Positions 25,780 through 35,754 of a stretch of DNA of 64,000 bases are shown here, in pieces (position 1 is the first letter of the stretch; the number at the start of each line of letters is the position of its first letter). Source of the DNA: Thauera butanivorans NBRC 103042. GTDB taxonomy: Bacteria; Pseudomonadota; Gammaproteobacteria; Burkholderiales; Rhodocyclaceae. A model generated the notes under the pieces. The model did not search any database. It was not told the DNA's origin and saw only the letters and a list, made by a program, of their open reading frames with translations. Location of the stretch: assembly GCF_001591165.1 (NCBI RefSeq), contig NZ_BCUG01000029.1, positions 1-64,000 of the forward strand. Direction: 5' to 3'. A program made the position numbers and the translations under genes.

Positions 25780-26937
25780 ATGCTTCCCTATTGGCGCCTG
25801 TCGGCCTACTACTTCTTCTATTTCGGCTTCGTCGGCGCTTTTTCGCCGTATTTTGCGCTGTACCTGCAGTCCATTTCGCTGAGCGCGGCGGAGATCGCGC
25901 TGCTGATGTCGATGATGCAACTGATGCGCATCGTCGCGCCTTACATGTGGAGCTGGCTTGCCGAGCACTTCGGCAAGCGGGTGGCGATTCTGCGGCTGTC
26001 CGCGCTGATGAGCCTGGCCGGTTTCACAGGTTTCTTCATGACCACCGAGTTCGGCGGCCTGCTCGCGGCGATGGCGCTGATGGCCTTCTTCTGGAGTGCG
26101 GCGCTGCCGCTGATCGAAGGGCTGACCTTTTCGCACCTGGGGGCGGAGGGGCACCGCTACGGCAGCGTGCGGGTATGGGGCTCGGTCAGCTTCATCGTCG
26201 CAGTGCTGGTGCTGGGTCAGGCGCTCGACCATGTGGCCATCGAATCGGTGCTGTGGGTCACGGCCGCCATCCTCGGCGGCGTGCTGCTGTGCTCCTTTTT
26301 CGTCCCCGACGCCGCATCGACGCAGGCGGGGCATGTGGCGATGAACCTGCGCGAGGTGCTGCAACGGCGCGAGGTGAGGGCGCTGCTGGGCGCCTGCTTC
26401 CTGATGTCGGCGGCTCATGGCGCGTTCTACGTCTTCTATTCGATCTACCTGGTCGGTGCGGGCTACGACAAGGCGCTGGTCGGCTGGATGTGGACACTCG
26501 GCGTGGTTGCGGAGATCATCGTCTTCATGCTGATGCCGCGCATCATGCGGCGCTTCGGCCTGCGCAGCATCCTGGTGTTTTCCTTCGCCTGCGCGGTGCT
26601 CCGCTTCGTGCTGATCGGCTGGGGCGCGGGCAGCCTGCCGGTGCTGCTGTTTGCCCAGGTGCTGCATGGCGTGACTTTCGGCGCCTATCATGCCGCCGCG
26701 ATCGCGGTGGTGAACCGATGGTTCACCGGCCGACTCCAATCGCGTGGACAGGCCTTGTACGGCAGCATTTCCTTCGGCGCCGGCGGCATGCTGGGCGCCT
26801 TGCTCAGTGGTTACACTTGGGACGCCCCGGGGCCGGAATGGACTTTCACCTTCGGCTCCGTGTTCGCGCTGCTGGGACTCGCCTGGTTGGTGCGCGGTTG
26901 GCCCGCGTCCGCGCAGGACGAGGCGCGGAATCCTTGA
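25780..26937 (+). CDS. MFS transporter, HcaT-like (MFS_1-like) family
   Basis: Inner-membrane protein of 385 residues with about twelve hydrophobic segments. The N-terminal region (YWRLSAYYFFYFGFVGAFSPYF) and the motif GSVRVWGSVSFI resemble the 3-phenylpropionate/nucleoside-type MFS group that includes HcaT. The substrate is unknown and no catabolic genes are adjacent. A REP-like repeat lies just upstream. The M48 protease gene follows after 15 bp, so the two may be co-transcribed. Confidence 0.85.
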   Translation: MLPYWRLSAYYFFYFGFVGAFSPYFALYLQSISLSAAEIALLMSMMQLMRIVAPYMWSWLAEHFGKRVAILRLSALMSLAGFTGFFMTTEFGGLLAAMALMAFFWSAALPLIEGLTFSHLGAEGHRYGSVRVWGSVSFIVAVLVLGQALDHVAIESVLWVTAAILGGVLLCSFFVPDAASTQAGHVAMNLREVLQRREVRALLGACFLMSAAHGAFYVFYSIYLVGAGYDKALVGWMWTLGVVAEIIVFMLMPRIMRRFGLRSILVFSFACAVLRFVLIGWGAGSLPVLLFAQVLHGVTFGAYHAAAIAVVNRWFTGRLQSRGQALYGSISFGAGGMLGALLSGYTWDAPGPEWTFTFGSVFALLGLAWLVRGWPASAQDEARNP

Positions 26938-26952
26938 ATCGGAGGGAAAGAC

Positions 26953-27768
26953 ATGAAGCTCATTTACGGAAGCCTGTTGCCCGCCGCGCTGGCGGCGACG
27001 ATCACGGTCGCCTGCCAGACGGTGCAGACCACGCAGGGTGGCGCGGTCGGGGTGCAGCGTTCGCAGATGATGATGGTGTCGGCGCAGGAGGTCGAGCAGG
27101 CCTCGAACAAGCAGTACCAGGAGATGATGAACGAGGCGCGCAGCAAGAATGCGCTGAACCGCGATGCCGCCACGGTGCAGCGCGTACGGCGCATCGTCGG
27201 CCGGCTGACACCGCATACCGGCGTGTTCCGCAAGGATGCGCCGGCCTGGAACTGGGAGGTCAATGTGCTGTCCTCCGACGAGCTCAACGCCTGGTGCATG
27301 GCGGGCGGCAAGATGGCGATCTACACTGGATTGATCGATCGGCTGAAGCTCAGCGACGACGAAATCGCCGCGGTGATGGGCCACGAGATCGCCCATGCCC
27401 TGCGCGAACATGCCCGCGAGCGCATCTCGAAATCGATGGCGACCGGCATCGGCCTGTCGGTGGCGGGCGCGGTGCTCGGCGTGGGGCAGGTGGGGCAGGA
27501 CCTGATGGGCAAGGTCGCGCAGGTCACCTTCGAACTGCCGAATTCGCGCGAGCACGAAACCGAGGCCGATCGCATGGGCGTGGAACTGGCTGCGCGTGCA
27601 GGCTACGATCCGCGTGCCGCAGTCACGCTGTGGGACAAGATGGCTTCGCAGTCGGCCGGTTCGCCGCCGCAGTGGCTGTCCACCCACCCGTCGCACGGCA
27701 CGCGCCAGCGCGACCTCACCGAATACGCGGCGCGGGTCATGCCGCTGTACCAGGCGGCGCGGCGCTGA
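26953..27768 (+). CDS. M48-family metallopeptidase (LoiP/YggG-like)
   Basis: Zinc protease of 271 residues, probably at the cell envelope. An N-terminal signal sequence ends near Cys21 (TVAC, a weak lipobox, so lipidation is possible but not certain). The catalytic motif HEIAH is at residues 144-148 and the third zinc ligand Glu in ETEADRMG follows; then THPSHGTRQRDL, typical of this group. Envelope quality control is the usual role of relatives. Start ATG 26953. Confidence 0.88.
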   Translation: MKLIYGSLLPAALAATITVACQTVQTTQGGAVGVQRSQMMMVSAQEVEQASNKQYQEMMNEARSKNALNRDAATVQRVRRIVGRLTPHTGVFRKDAPAWNWEVNVLSSDELNAWCMAGGKMAIYTGLIDRLKLSDDEIAAVMGHEIAHALREHARERISKSMATGIGLSVAGAVLGVGQVGQDLMGKVAQVTFELPNSREHETEADRMGVELAARAGYDPRAAVTLWDKMASQSAGSPPQWLSTHPSHGTRQRDLTEYAARVMPLYQAARR

Positions 27769-27848
27769 GGGTTCGTGGGCGAGAGTGGCTATGGCCTGCG
27801 CCGGCCGCTTTGTGAAATAATCAATCTCTTTTGTACGGAATACACGGG

Positions 27849-29258
27849 ATGGCAGCGCAAACCCTGTACGAAAAGCTCTGGTCCAGCCACGTCGTCCATG
27901 AAGAGGCCGACGGCACGGCCCTGATCTACATCGATCGCCACCTGGTGCATGAAGTCACCAGTCCGCAGGCTTTCGAAGGACTGAAGCTGGCCGGGCGCAA
28001 GCCGTGGCGGATCAGCTCGATCGTCGCCACCGCCGACCACAACACGCCGACCGACCACTGGGAGCAGGGCATCCTCGACCCGGTGTCGCGCCAGCAGGTC
28101 GAGACCCTGGACGCCAACATCCGCGAAGTCGGCTCGCTGGCCTACTTCCCGTTCAAGGACGAACGCCAGGGCATCGTGCACGTCATCGGCCCCGAAAACG
28201 GCGCCACGCTGCCGGGCATGACCGTCGTCTGCGGCGACTCGCACACCTCGACGCACGGCGCTTTCGCCTGTCTGGCGCACGGCATCGGCACCTCCGAAGT
28301 CGAGCACGTGATGGCGACGCAGTGCCTGCTGCAGAAGAAGTCCAGGACCATGCTGATCAGGGTCGATGGGCAGCTCGGCCAGGGCGTCACCGCCAAGGAC
28401 GTCGTGCTCGCGATCATCGGCAAGATCGGCACGGCCGGCGGTACCGGCTATGCGATGGAGTTCGGCGGCAGCGCGATCCGTTCGCTGTCGATGGAAGGCC
28501 GCATGACGATCTGCAACATGGCGATCGAAGCAGGCGCGCGAGCCGGCATGGTCGGCGTCGATGAAACCACCATCGAATACCTCGAGGGTCGCCCGTTCTC
28601 GCCCAAGGGCGAGGCCTGGGAGCAGGCGGTGGCCTACTGGCGCACGCTGAAGAGCGACGAAGGCGCGCAGTTCGACAAGGTCGTCGAACTGAAGGCCGAG
28701 GACATCCTGCCGCAGGTCACCTGGGGCACCTCGCCCGAAATGGTCACCACGGTCGATGGCCGCGTGCCCGATCCGGCCGCGGTGGCCGATCCGGTGCGCC
28801 GCGAGGGCATCGAGCGGGCGCTGAAATACATGGGGCTGGAGCCGAACACGCCGATCACCGAGATCGCCGTCGACCAGGTCTTCATCGGCTCATGCACCAA
28901 CTCGCGCATCGAGGATCTGCGCGAAGCGGCTGCGGTGGCCAAGGGCCGGCGCAAGGCGGACAGCGTCAAGCGCGTGCTGGTGGTGCCGGGTTCCGGGTTG
29001 GTCAAGCGCCAGGCCGAAGATGAAGGGCTGCACGAGATCTTCGTCGCCGCCGGCTTCGAATGGCGCGAGCCGGGCTGTTCGATGTGCCTGGCGATGAACG
29101 CCGACCGGCTGGAGCCGGGCGAACGCTGCGCCTCGACTTCGAACCGCAACTTCGAAGGCAGGCAGGGCGCCGGCGGTCGCACGCATCTCGTCAGCCCGGC
29201 GATGGCCGCGGCCGCCGCGGTGACCGGCCACTTCACCGACGTGCGCCAGCTCGGCTGA
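27849..29258 (+). CDS. leuC: 3-isopropylmalate dehydratase large subunit
   Basis: Isomerises 2- to 3-isopropylmalate with LeuD in leucine synthesis. The 469-residue aconitase-family protein keeps the three [4Fe-4S] cysteines ([13 protein letters not shown] and GCSMCLAMN), and [20 protein letters not shown] near the end. ATG 27849 is used. It is the first gene of leuC-(lipopeptide)-leuD-leuB-asd. No Leu-rich leader peptide or terminator is seen in the 80 bp upstream, so control differs from ilvBN. Confidence 0.97.
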   Translation: MAAQTLYEKLWSSHVVHEEADGTALIYIDRHLVHEVTSPQAFEGLKLAGRKPWRISSIVATADHNTPTDHWEQGILDPVSRQQVETLDANIREVGSLAYFPFKDERQGIVHVIGPENGATLPGMTVVCGDSHTSTHGAFACLAHGIGTSEVEHVMATQCLLQKKSRTMLIRVDGQLGQGVTAKDVVLAIIGKIGTAGGTGYAMEFGGSAIRSLSMEGRMTICNMAIEAGARAGMVGVDETTIEYLEGRPFSPKGEAWEQAVAYWRTLKSDEGAQFDKVVELKAEDILPQVTWGTSPEMVTTVDGRVPDPAAVADPVRREGIERALKYMGLEPNTPITEIAVDQVFIGSCTNSRIEDLREAAAVAKGRRKADSVKRVLVVPGSGLVKRQAEDEGLHEIFVAAGFEWREPGCSMCLAMNADRLEPGERCASTSNRNFEGRQGAGGRTHLVSPAMAAAAAVTGHFTDVRQLG

Positions 29259-29284
29259 GCCGCGCGTTCGCCAGGAGTGTCCCG

Positions 29285-29413
29285 ATGAGGGGAGCAGCAA
29301 TGGTCCTCGCCGCCGTGCTCGCCGGGCTGTCGCTCGGCGCCTGCAACACCGTGCATGGCATTGGCAAGGATATCGAAAAGGGTGGCGAAGCCATCCAGAG
29401 GGCAGTGAAATAA
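29285..29413 (+). CDS. entericidin A/B-family lipopeptide
   Basis: A 42-residue product with a lipoprotein signal and lipobox LGAC (Cys20), followed by the entericidin-like body [23 protein letters not shown] (29273-29277) gives a 7-nt spacing to ATG 29285; ATG 29300 is an alternative start. In E. coli EcnA/EcnB form a toxin/antidote pair, but single entericidin-like genes of unknown role are common elsewhere. It lies between leuC and leuD, with the stop overlapping the leuD start by one base, so it is translated with the operon. Confidence 0.85.
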   Translation: MRGAAMVLAAVLAGLSLGACNTVHGIGKDIEKGGEAIQRAVK

Positions 29414-30051
29414 TGAATCCGTTTACCAAGCTCGACGGCCTGGTCGCGCCGCTCGACCGCGCCAACGTCGACACCGACGCCATCATCCCGAAGCAGTTCC
29501 TGAAGTCGATCAAGCGCAGCGGCTTCGGCCCCAACGCCTTCGACGAATGGCGCTATCTCGACGTCGGCCAGCCGGGCCAGGACAACAGCAAGCGTCCGCT
29601 GAACCCGGATTTCGTGCTCAACCAGCCGCGCTACCAAGGCGCGCAGATCCTGCTGACGCGTGACAACTTCGGCTGCGGCAGCTCGCGCGAGCACGCGCCG
29701 TGGGCGCTGGAAGACTACGGCTTCCGCGTGCTGATCGGGCCGAGCTTCGCCGACATCTTCTTCAACAACAGCTTCAAGAACGGCCTGCTGCCGATCAAGC
29801 TGGATGCAGCCGAAGTCGACGAACTCTTCCGCCAGTGCGAAGCGAACGAAGGCTACCGCCTGGTCGTCGACCTGGCGGCGCAGACCATCACCCGTCCGGA
29901 CGGCAGGACGATCGGCTTCGACATCGATCCCTTCCGCAAGGAATGCCTGCTCAACGGCTGGGACGACATCGGCCTGACCCTGCGCCATGCCGACAAGATC
30001 AAAGCCTACGAAGAGCGCCGGCGCGCCGAGCACCCCTATTACTTTGCCTGA
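29413..30051 (+). CDS. leuD: 3-isopropylmalate dehydratase small subunit
   Basis: Swivelling-domain subunit of isopropylmalate isomerase, 212 residues, the usual proteobacterial length. Signatures include [16 protein letters not shown] at the N-terminus and the substrate-binding [14 protein letters not shown]. The ATG overlaps the stop of the upstream lipopeptide gene by one base (TAATG). Confidence 0.97.
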   Translation: MNPFTKLDGLVAPLDRANVDTDAIIPKQFLKSIKRSGFGPNAFDEWRYLDVGQPGQDNSKRPLNPDFVLNQPRYQGAQILLTRDNFGCGSSREHAPWALEDYGFRVLIGPSFADIFFNNSFKNGLLPIKLDAAEVDELFRQCEANEGYRLVVDLAAQTITRPDGRTIGFDIDPFRKECLLNGWDDIGLTLRHADKIKAYEERRRAEHPYYFA

Positions 30052-30087
30052 GCCGCTGCGGCGCGGGCCAACAGGAGAAAAGACGGA

Positions 30088-31152
30088 ATGAAGATTTGCG
30101 TGCTGCCGGGCGACGGCATCGGTCCGGAAATCATGGCGGAGGCCGTGCGCGTGCTGCAGGCGCTCGACCTCGGGCTGGAGATGGAAGAGGCATTGCTCGG
30201 CGGCTGCGCCGTGGATGCGACCGGCACGCCTTATCCCGAGGCGACGCAGAAGCTCGCACGCGAAGCCGATGCAGTGCTGCTCGGCGCCGTCGGCGGCCCG
30301 CAGTGGGACAACCTGCCGCGCGAGCAGCGCCCGGAACGCGGCCTGCTCGGCATCCGCAAGGATCTGAACCTGTTCGCCAACCTGCGCCCGGCGATCCTGT
30401 ACCCCGAACTGGCCAACGCCTCCTCGCTGAAGCCCGAGGTCGTCGCCGGCCTCGACATCCTGATCGTGCGTGAGCTGACCGGCGACATCTACTTCGGCCA
30501 GCCGCGCGGCATCGAGACCCGCGAAGTGGACGGCACGCAGCAGCGCGTGGGCTGGAACACGATGATCTACGCCGAGTACGAGATCCGCCGCATCCTCAAG
30601 GTGGCCTTCGAGGCGGCGCAGAAGCGCGGCAAGAAGCTGTGCTCGGTCGACAAGATGAACGTGCTCGAATGCACCCAGCTGTGGCGCGACATCGCCGAGG
30701 AAGTGGCCAAGGACTATCCGGATGTCGAACTGAGCCACATGCTGGTCGATAACGCCGCGATGCAGCTGGTGCGTGCGCCCAAGCAGTTCGACGTCATGGT
30801 CACCGGCAACATGTTCGGCGACATCCTGTCGGACGAAGCCTCGATGCTGACCGGTTCCATCGGCATGCTGCCGTCGGCCTCGCTCGACGCCAACAACAAG
30901 GGCCTGTACGAGCCTTCGCACGGTTCGGCGCCGGACATCGCCGGCAAGGGCGTCGCCAACCCGCTTGCCACCATCCTGTCGGCGGCGATGATGCTGCGCT
31001 ATACCTTCAATCAGGAAGAGGCCGCGCAGCGCATCGAGAACGCGGTCAAGACGGTGCTCGCGCAAGGTCTGCGCACCGGCGACATCTACGAGCCGGGTAC
31101 GAAGAAGGTCGGTACCCGCGAGATGGGCGACGCGGTGCTCGCCGCCCTGTAA
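30088..31152 (+). CDS. leuB: 3-isopropylmalate dehydrogenase
   Basis: NAD-dependent oxidative decarboxylation of 3-isopropylmalate. The 354-residue protein has [11 protein letters not shown] at the start, [10 protein letters not shown] and [19 protein letters not shown], all diagnostic of the family. It follows leuD by 36 bp with an AGGAG site and precedes asd, the usual betaproteobacterial order. Confidence 0.97.
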   Translation: MKICVLPGDGIGPEIMAEAVRVLQALDLGLEMEEALLGGCAVDATGTPYPEATQKLAREADAVLLGAVGGPQWDNLPREQRPERGLLGIRKDLNLFANLRPAILYPELANASSLKPEVVAGLDILIVRELTGDIYFGQPRGIETREVDGTQQRVGWNTMIYAEYEIRRILKVAFEAAQKRGKKLCSVDKMNVLECTQLWRDIAEEVAKDYPDVELSHMLVDNAAMQLVRAPKQFDVMVTGNMFGDILSDEASMLTGSIGMLPSASLDANNKGLYEPSHGSAPDIAGKGVANPLATILSAAMMLRYTFNQEEAAQRIENAVKTVLAQGLRTGDIYEPGTKKVGTREMGDAVLAAL

Positions 31153-31206
31153 GCTGTCGGGTCCGAACGGATTCTTCGAAAAACGTTTTTGCTGAGAGTG
31201 ATGAAC

Positions 31207-32340
31207 ATGAATCGAGTCGGTCTGGTTGGCTGGCGTGGCATGGTCGGTTCCGTGCTGATGCAGCGCATGGTCGAAGAAGGCGACTTCGCCTTCATCGAGC
31301 CGGTGTATTTCTCCACCTCGAACGCCGGCGGCAAGGCGCCGTCCTTCGGCGGCAAGGAAGCGGCTGCGCCCTTGCTGGACGCGACGGACATCGACGCGCT
31401 GAAGAGTTGCGACATCGTCGTGACCTGCCAGGGCGGCGACTACACCAAGGAAGTCTTCCCGAAGTTGCGTGCCACCGGCTGGAACGGCCACTGGATCGAC
31501 GCCGCCTCGGCGCTGCGCATGAACGACGACGCCGTGATCATCCTCGACCCGGTCAACCGCGACGTCATCGACGCCGCGCTGGACAAGGGCGGGCGCAACT
31601 GGATCGGCGGCAACTGCACCGTGTCGCTGATGCTGATGGGCCTCGGCGGCTTGTTTCGGCACGGCCTCGTCGAGTGGATCTCGGCGATGACCTACCAGGC
31701 GGCCTCGGGCGCCGGCGCGCAGAACATGCGCGAGCTGATCAGCCAGATGGGCACGATCCACGACTCGGTCAAGGACTTGCTCGCCGATCCGGCCTCGGCC
31801 ATCCTCGAGATCGACCGCAAGGTCGCCGAGACCATGCGCTCGGACGGCTTCCCGAAGAAGAACTTCCGCAACACGCCGCTGGCCGGAAGCCTGATCCCGT
31901 GGATCGACGTGCCGGTCGAGCACGGCCAGAGCAAGGAAGAGTGGAAGGGTGGTGCCGAATGCAACAAGATCCTCGGCAACCCGGCGTTCCGCACCCCGGG
32001 CTCGATCCCGATCGACGGCTTGTGCGTGCGCATCGGCGCGATGCGCTGCCATTCGCAGGCGCTGACCATCAAGCTGAAGAAGGACGTGCCGCTCGACGAG
32101 ATCAGCGACATCATCGCCGGCGCCAACCAGTGGGTGAAGGTCGTGCCCAACGAGCGCGAACTCACCGAGCGCGAACTGACGCCGACCGCCGTCACCGGCA
32201 CGCTGTCGGTGCCGGTCGGCCGCCTGCACAAGATGGCGATGGGGCCGGACTATCTCGGCGCCTTCACGGTCGGCGACCAGTTGCTGTGGGGGGCCGCCGA
32301 GCCGCTGCGCCGCATGCTGCGCATCCTGGTCGAGCGCTGA
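31207..32340 (+). CDS. asd: aspartate-semialdehyde dehydrogenase
   Basis: Reduces aspartyl phosphate to aspartate semialdehyde for Lys, Met, Thr and diaminopimelate. The 377-residue protein has the cofactor loop [10 protein letters not shown] and active-site Cys137 in GGNCTVSLM. Possible starts are 31189 (TTG), 31201 and 31207; 31207 spaces best from GAGAG and gives the standard length. It closes the leu-asd run before a terminator. Confidence 0.96.
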   Translation: MNRVGLVGWRGMVGSVLMQRMVEEGDFAFIEPVYFSTSNAGGKAPSFGGKEAAAPLLDATDIDALKSCDIVVTCQGGDYTKEVFPKLRATGWNGHWIDAASALRMNDDAVIILDPVNRDVIDAALDKGGRNWIGGNCTVSLMLMGLGGLFRHGLVEWISAMTYQAASGAGAQNMRELISQMGTIHDSVKDLLADPASAILEIDRKVAETMRSDGFPKKNFRNTPLAGSLIPWIDVPVEHGQSKEEWKGGAECNKILGNPAFRTPGSIPIDGLCVRIGAMRCHSQALTIKLKKDVPLDEISDIIAGANQWVKVVPNERELTERELTPTAVTGTLSVPVGRLHKMAMGPDYLGAFTVGDQLLWGAAEPLRRMLRILVER

Positions 32341-32377
32341 TCGAGCGTCAAGAATCGGCATTCCGTGCCGTAATCAG

Positions 32378-32400
32378 AGGGGGCTGCGGCCCCCTTTGCT
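32378..32400 (+). terminator. terminator after asd
   Basis: AGGGGGC (32378-32384) pairs with GCCCCCT (32389-32395) around TGCG, followed by a broken T-rich tract (TTGCTTTT). Confidence 0.65.
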
Positions 32401-32426
32401 TTTCCGGGGGCTGCGATCGCGGTATT

Positions 32427-32451
32427 AATTCACGCCGTGCATCCGTGAATT
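32427..32451. repeat. perfect inverted repeat upstream of fimV
   Basis: AATTCACG (32427-32434) and CGTGAATT (32444-32451) with a 9-nt spacer lie 100 bp before fimV; a smaller GCTAG/CTAGC repeat follows at 32484-32497. These could be regulator sites or leader hairpins; neither is recognised. Confidence 0.5.
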
Positions 32452-32550
32452 GACGTGGATTGCTGCGGCTCACTGGGGAAGATGCTAGATTTCTAGCCCA
32501 AACCACGACGCTTTTCGACAGGAAAGCTCGGCTTTCGGGGGAAACGCAGT

Positions 32551-35500
32551 TTGAAGACCATGATGAAAACCTCGCTCAAGGCATCCCTGATTGCGCTGGC
32601 CATCGCTTCGATTCCGCTCGGCTCACAGGCCGCGGGCCTCGGGCAGATCAACGTCTTCAGCGGCCTGGGTCAGCCACTGCGCGCAGAAATCCAGATCAGT
32701 GCGACGGCGCAGGAACTGCAGTCGCTGACGGCGAAAATCGCGTCGCCCGAAGCTTTCCAGCGGGCAAGCATCGCGTATTCGGCTGCGGCCGCGGCGATTC
32801 GGGTCAGCGTCGATACGCGCGCATCCCGCCCCGTCGTCCGCCTGTCCAGCGACCGGCCGATCAACGATCCTTTCGTCGATCTGCTGGTCGAGCTCGATTG
32901 GGCCAACGGCCGCGTCGCCCGGGAATACACTTTCCTGCTCGATCCGGTCGATCTCACCGCGCCCCAGCCGCTGGCGGCGGCCGTCGATATGCCGGCCACG
33001 CCCGCCGCACGCAGCCAGGCGCCGACACGGTCGGCACCGCCGCCTGTCGCGCGAACGCCCGTCGACTCCTACACGGTCCGCCGCGGCGATACCCTGAACC
33101 GGATCGCGACTGCCAATGCACAGCCGGGCGTGACGCTCGACCAGATGCTGGTCGCCTTGTATCGCGCCAACCGCAATGCCTTCGATGGCGGCAACATCAA
33201 CCGCCTGCGTGCCGGTGAAGTGCTCGCCATTCCCGATGCCGATGCAGCCCGCGGCATTGCGCCTGCCGAGGCTCGGCGCGAGATCCGGGTCCATTCCGCC
33301 GATTTCGATGCCTACCGCCGCGGCCTGGCTGCCGCCGCGGCCCGCCGCGCACCGGCACAGCAGGCCGAGGCCGGGCAGGAAAGCGCGGGCAGGATCGTGC
33401 CGCGCGTCGAGGAACCGCAGGCGCCCGCGGACAATGGCGACCAGTTGAGGGTTTCCCGCAGCCAGCCGGCGCAAGGCTCCGCCGATGCAGACAGCCGCCT
33501 GCAGGCGCTCGAGGAAGAACTGGCCGCACGCGAGCGGGCGCTGGAGGAGGCCAATGCCAGGCTGGCGCAGCTCGAAGCGAGCATCAACGACATGAAGAAG
33601 CTGCTCGAGCTGCGCAGCGCACCGCTCGCCCAGCTGCAGCAGGAAGCGGAAGGCATGCCGCCGGTAGCCGAACTGCCGTTGTCGCCCGTTGCCAGCGAAT
33701 CTGCAGCCGAGCCGCTGCTGTCGGCGGCTGCGGTGGACACGCCCGCCGCGGCCGAGGAGCCGGCGGCTGCATCGGATGCCACCCAGCCGGCCGAGGCGGG
33801 CCAGGCCGAGCCTGCCCAGCGTGCAGAAGCTCCGGCCGCAACCGCCAGCGCGGAGGCTGCCGCGCCGGAAGCCGCCAAAGTGGCCGAGGCTGCGGCAAAG
33901 GAGGCGCCGCCGAAGCGCCCGGTGCGCAGGGCGCCGCCGCCACCGCCGCCACCCGAGCCGAGCTTCATGGAGTCGATGATGGAAGACCCTTCCGTCATCG
34001 CGGGAGGTGGCGGCATCCTGGCCTTGTTGCTCGGTTATGCCGGCCTCAAGCTGCGGAATCGGCGCAAGGCGGCTGCCGCTCCTGCGCCGGCAGCCTTGAG
34101 CGAGCTGGCCCCGGGTGGACAGAGCGTGTTCGACTCGACCGGCGGGCAGAGCGTCGATACCGGTGCCAGCAGCATCATGCAGACCGACTTCAGCCAGACC
34201 GGGCTGTCGGCGATCGATGCCGACGAAGGGGTCGATCCGGTTGCGGAAGCCGATGTCTACATGGCGTATGGCCGCGACGTGCAGGCGGAGGAGATTCTGC
34301 AGGACGCGCTGAAGGCCGATCCCGCGCGTACGGCGATCCACCTGAAGCTGCTGGAAATCTACGCCCAGCGCAAGGATCCGCGCCAGTTCGAGACCGTCGC
34401 CTCCGAACTGTTCGCACAGTCCGGCGGCCAGGGCAGCGACTGGGAGAAGGCCGCGGCGATGGGCCGCAAGCTGGATGCCGACAATCCCCTGTATGCCGAA
34501 AAGCCGAGCGAGAACGAAGTCCCGACCGAGATGCCGCTGGGCGTCGCGGCAGGTGCGGCGGCCGCGGTTGCGGGCGCAGTCGGATCGGCTGCAGCCGAGG
34601 CGCCGGCGGACAGTTTCAGCGTCGAAGCCGAGCCCGCAGCGCCGGCGCGGACTTCCATTCCGGTGTCCGAGCCGGCCTCGCTGGCCGATCTCGATTTCAC
34701 CAGCTCCTTGCCCATGGGGCCGAGCCAGTCGCAGATGCGCGACACCTGGATGGTGCCGGGCGAACTGAGCCAGCTCGGTGGCGAGAAGGAAAGCGGCGAG
34801 GAAGGAGCCGATGCCTTGCCCGATTCCGTGCAGGCCCCGGCTGCAGTCGATGCCGCTGCGGAAGCAACTGCCCCGGAAGCCGAAGTCGCCGGAACGCTCG
34901 ACGCCGGGGTGATCGACTTCGAACTCGACCTGGGGGGCGAAACGCCGGCAGCGCCGGTCGCAACGCAGGCGGCTGAGGATGCAGGCCTGACTTTCGATCT
35001 CGAGATCGACGAAGCGGGCAGCGCCGGCGGGGCGGCAGACGCCGCGACCGAGTCCGCAGCGCGTGCGGCCGAAGAGAGTTCGCAAGCGGCGGCGACTGCG
35101 GATGTGGGCCTGGCGTCCGCGCTCGATTTCGAGCTGCCCGATCTCGATCTGACGCCCGCCGGACCCCAACCCGGGGGCGGATCGGACGATGTGCCGATGC
35201 CGGTCGTTGACATCGAGCAGACCAGCTTCGACAGCAGCTTGCTGGATTTCGATTTCGACATCGATGCACCGGTGCCGCCTCCGGCGGCCGGTGCCGCGAG
35301 CCTCGACCTGACCTCGATCGATCTGGATCTGGACAACTTCGGTACCTCGCCGGCGGAGGATGGAACGACCGTTCCGATCTCGATCGAAGCGACCCAGCTC
35401 GGCCAGTCCCAGGTGGATTTCGCTGCGGCCGACACTCTCGATGCCGATTTGGCGGCGTCCGGTGACGAAGTGGAGACCAAGCTCGAGCTGGCGCGCGCCT

Positions 35501-35613
35501 ACGACGACATGGGCGACAAGGAAGGCGCGCTCGAACTGCTGGATGAAGTGCTGCGCGAAGGCTCCGCAGCGCAGCAGGCAACCGCCCGCGAGATGATCGA
35601 GCGCCTGTCCTGA
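32551..35613 (+). CDS. fimV: FimV-family pilus/polar-organisation protein
   Basis: Large inner-membrane peptidoglycan-binding protein; FimV supports type IV pilus assembly and polar landmarks in relatives. The 1020-residue product has a signal peptide (about 1-29), the conserved domain LGQINVFSGLGQPLRAEI, a LysM motif (about 172-220, YTVRRGDTLNRIA), a coiled coil, a membrane helix (IAGGGGILALLLGYAGL), an Ala/Asp/Glu-rich cytoplasmic region and a TPR-like FimV C-terminal domain (LELARAYDDMGDKEGALELL). The TTG at 32551 is best spaced from GGGGGAA; ATG 32560 or 32563 are alternatives. Confidence 0.92.
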   Translation: MKTMMKTSLKASLIALAIASIPLGSQAAGLGQINVFSGLGQPLRAEIQISATAQELQSLTAKIASPEAFQRASIAYSAAAAAIRVSVDTRASRPVVRLSSDRPINDPFVDLLVELDWANGRVAREYTFLLDPVDLTAPQPLAAAVDMPATPAARSQAPTRSAPPPVARTPVDSYTVRRGDTLNRIATANAQPGVTLDQMLVALYRANRNAFDGGNINRLRAGEVLAIPDADAARGIAPAEARREIRVHSADFDAYRRGLAAAAARRAPAQQAEAGQESAGRIVPRVEEPQAPADNGDQLRVSRSQPAQGSADADSRLQALEEELAARERALEEANARLAQLEASINDMKKLLELRSAPLAQLQQEAEGMPPVAELPLSPVASESAAEPLLSAAAVDTPAAAEEPAAASDATQPAEAGQAEPAQRAEAPAATASAEAAAPEAAKVAEAAAKEAPPKRPVRRAPPPPPPPEPSFMESMMEDPSVIAGGGGILALLLGYAGLKLRNRRKAAAAPAPAALSELAPGGQSVFDSTGGQSVDTGASSIMQTDFSQTGLSAIDADEGVDPVAEADVYMAYGRDVQAEEILQDALKADPARTAIHLKLLEIYAQRKDPRQFETVASELFAQSGGQGSDWEKAAAMGRKLDADNPLYAEKPSENEVPTEMPLGVAAGAAAAVAGAVGSAAAEAPADSFSVEAEPAAPARTSIPVSEPASLADLDFTSSLPMGPSQSQMRDTWMVPGELSQLGGEKESGEEGADALPDSVQAPAAVDAAAEATAPEAEVAGTLDAGVIDFELDLGGETPAAPVATQAAEDAGLTFDLEIDEAGSAGGAADAATESAARAAEESSQAAATADVGLASALDFELPDLDLTPAGPQPGGGSDDVPMPVVDIEQTSFDSSLLDFDFDIDAPVPPPAAGAASLDLTSIDLDLDNFGTSPAEDGTTVPISIEATQLGQSQVDFAAADTLDADLAASGDEVETKLELARAYDDMGDKEGALELLDEVLREGSAAQQATAREMIERLS

Positions 35614-35630
35614 GTTCGAATCCGGATTTG

Positions 35631-35670
35631 CCCCCGCAGGGCCGTAGCTCTGCGGGGGCTGTCTTTTTTT
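35631..35670 (+). terminator. rho-independent terminator after fimV
   Basis: CCCCCGCAG (35631-35639) pairs perfectly with CTGCGGGGG (35650-35658), followed by CTGTC and seven T's. Confidence 0.93.
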
Positions 35671-35754
35671 GCCGCGGCAAGCGTCGGCAGGCAGAATGCG
35701 CCCCAGGCAAAATATTCCCTCTTCGCCCCCGCCGAGGGCTTCTTCATTACAGGC

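Noticed and set aside
27769-27848. Looked for a Leu-rich leader peptide before leuC
   Set aside because: No short ORF with Leu codons or attenuator hairpin is present.
29233-32361. 1042-codon open frame on the minus strand
   Set aside because: It is antisense to leuD, leuB and asd, has no recognisable domain and a composition expected from the third-position GC of the real genes.
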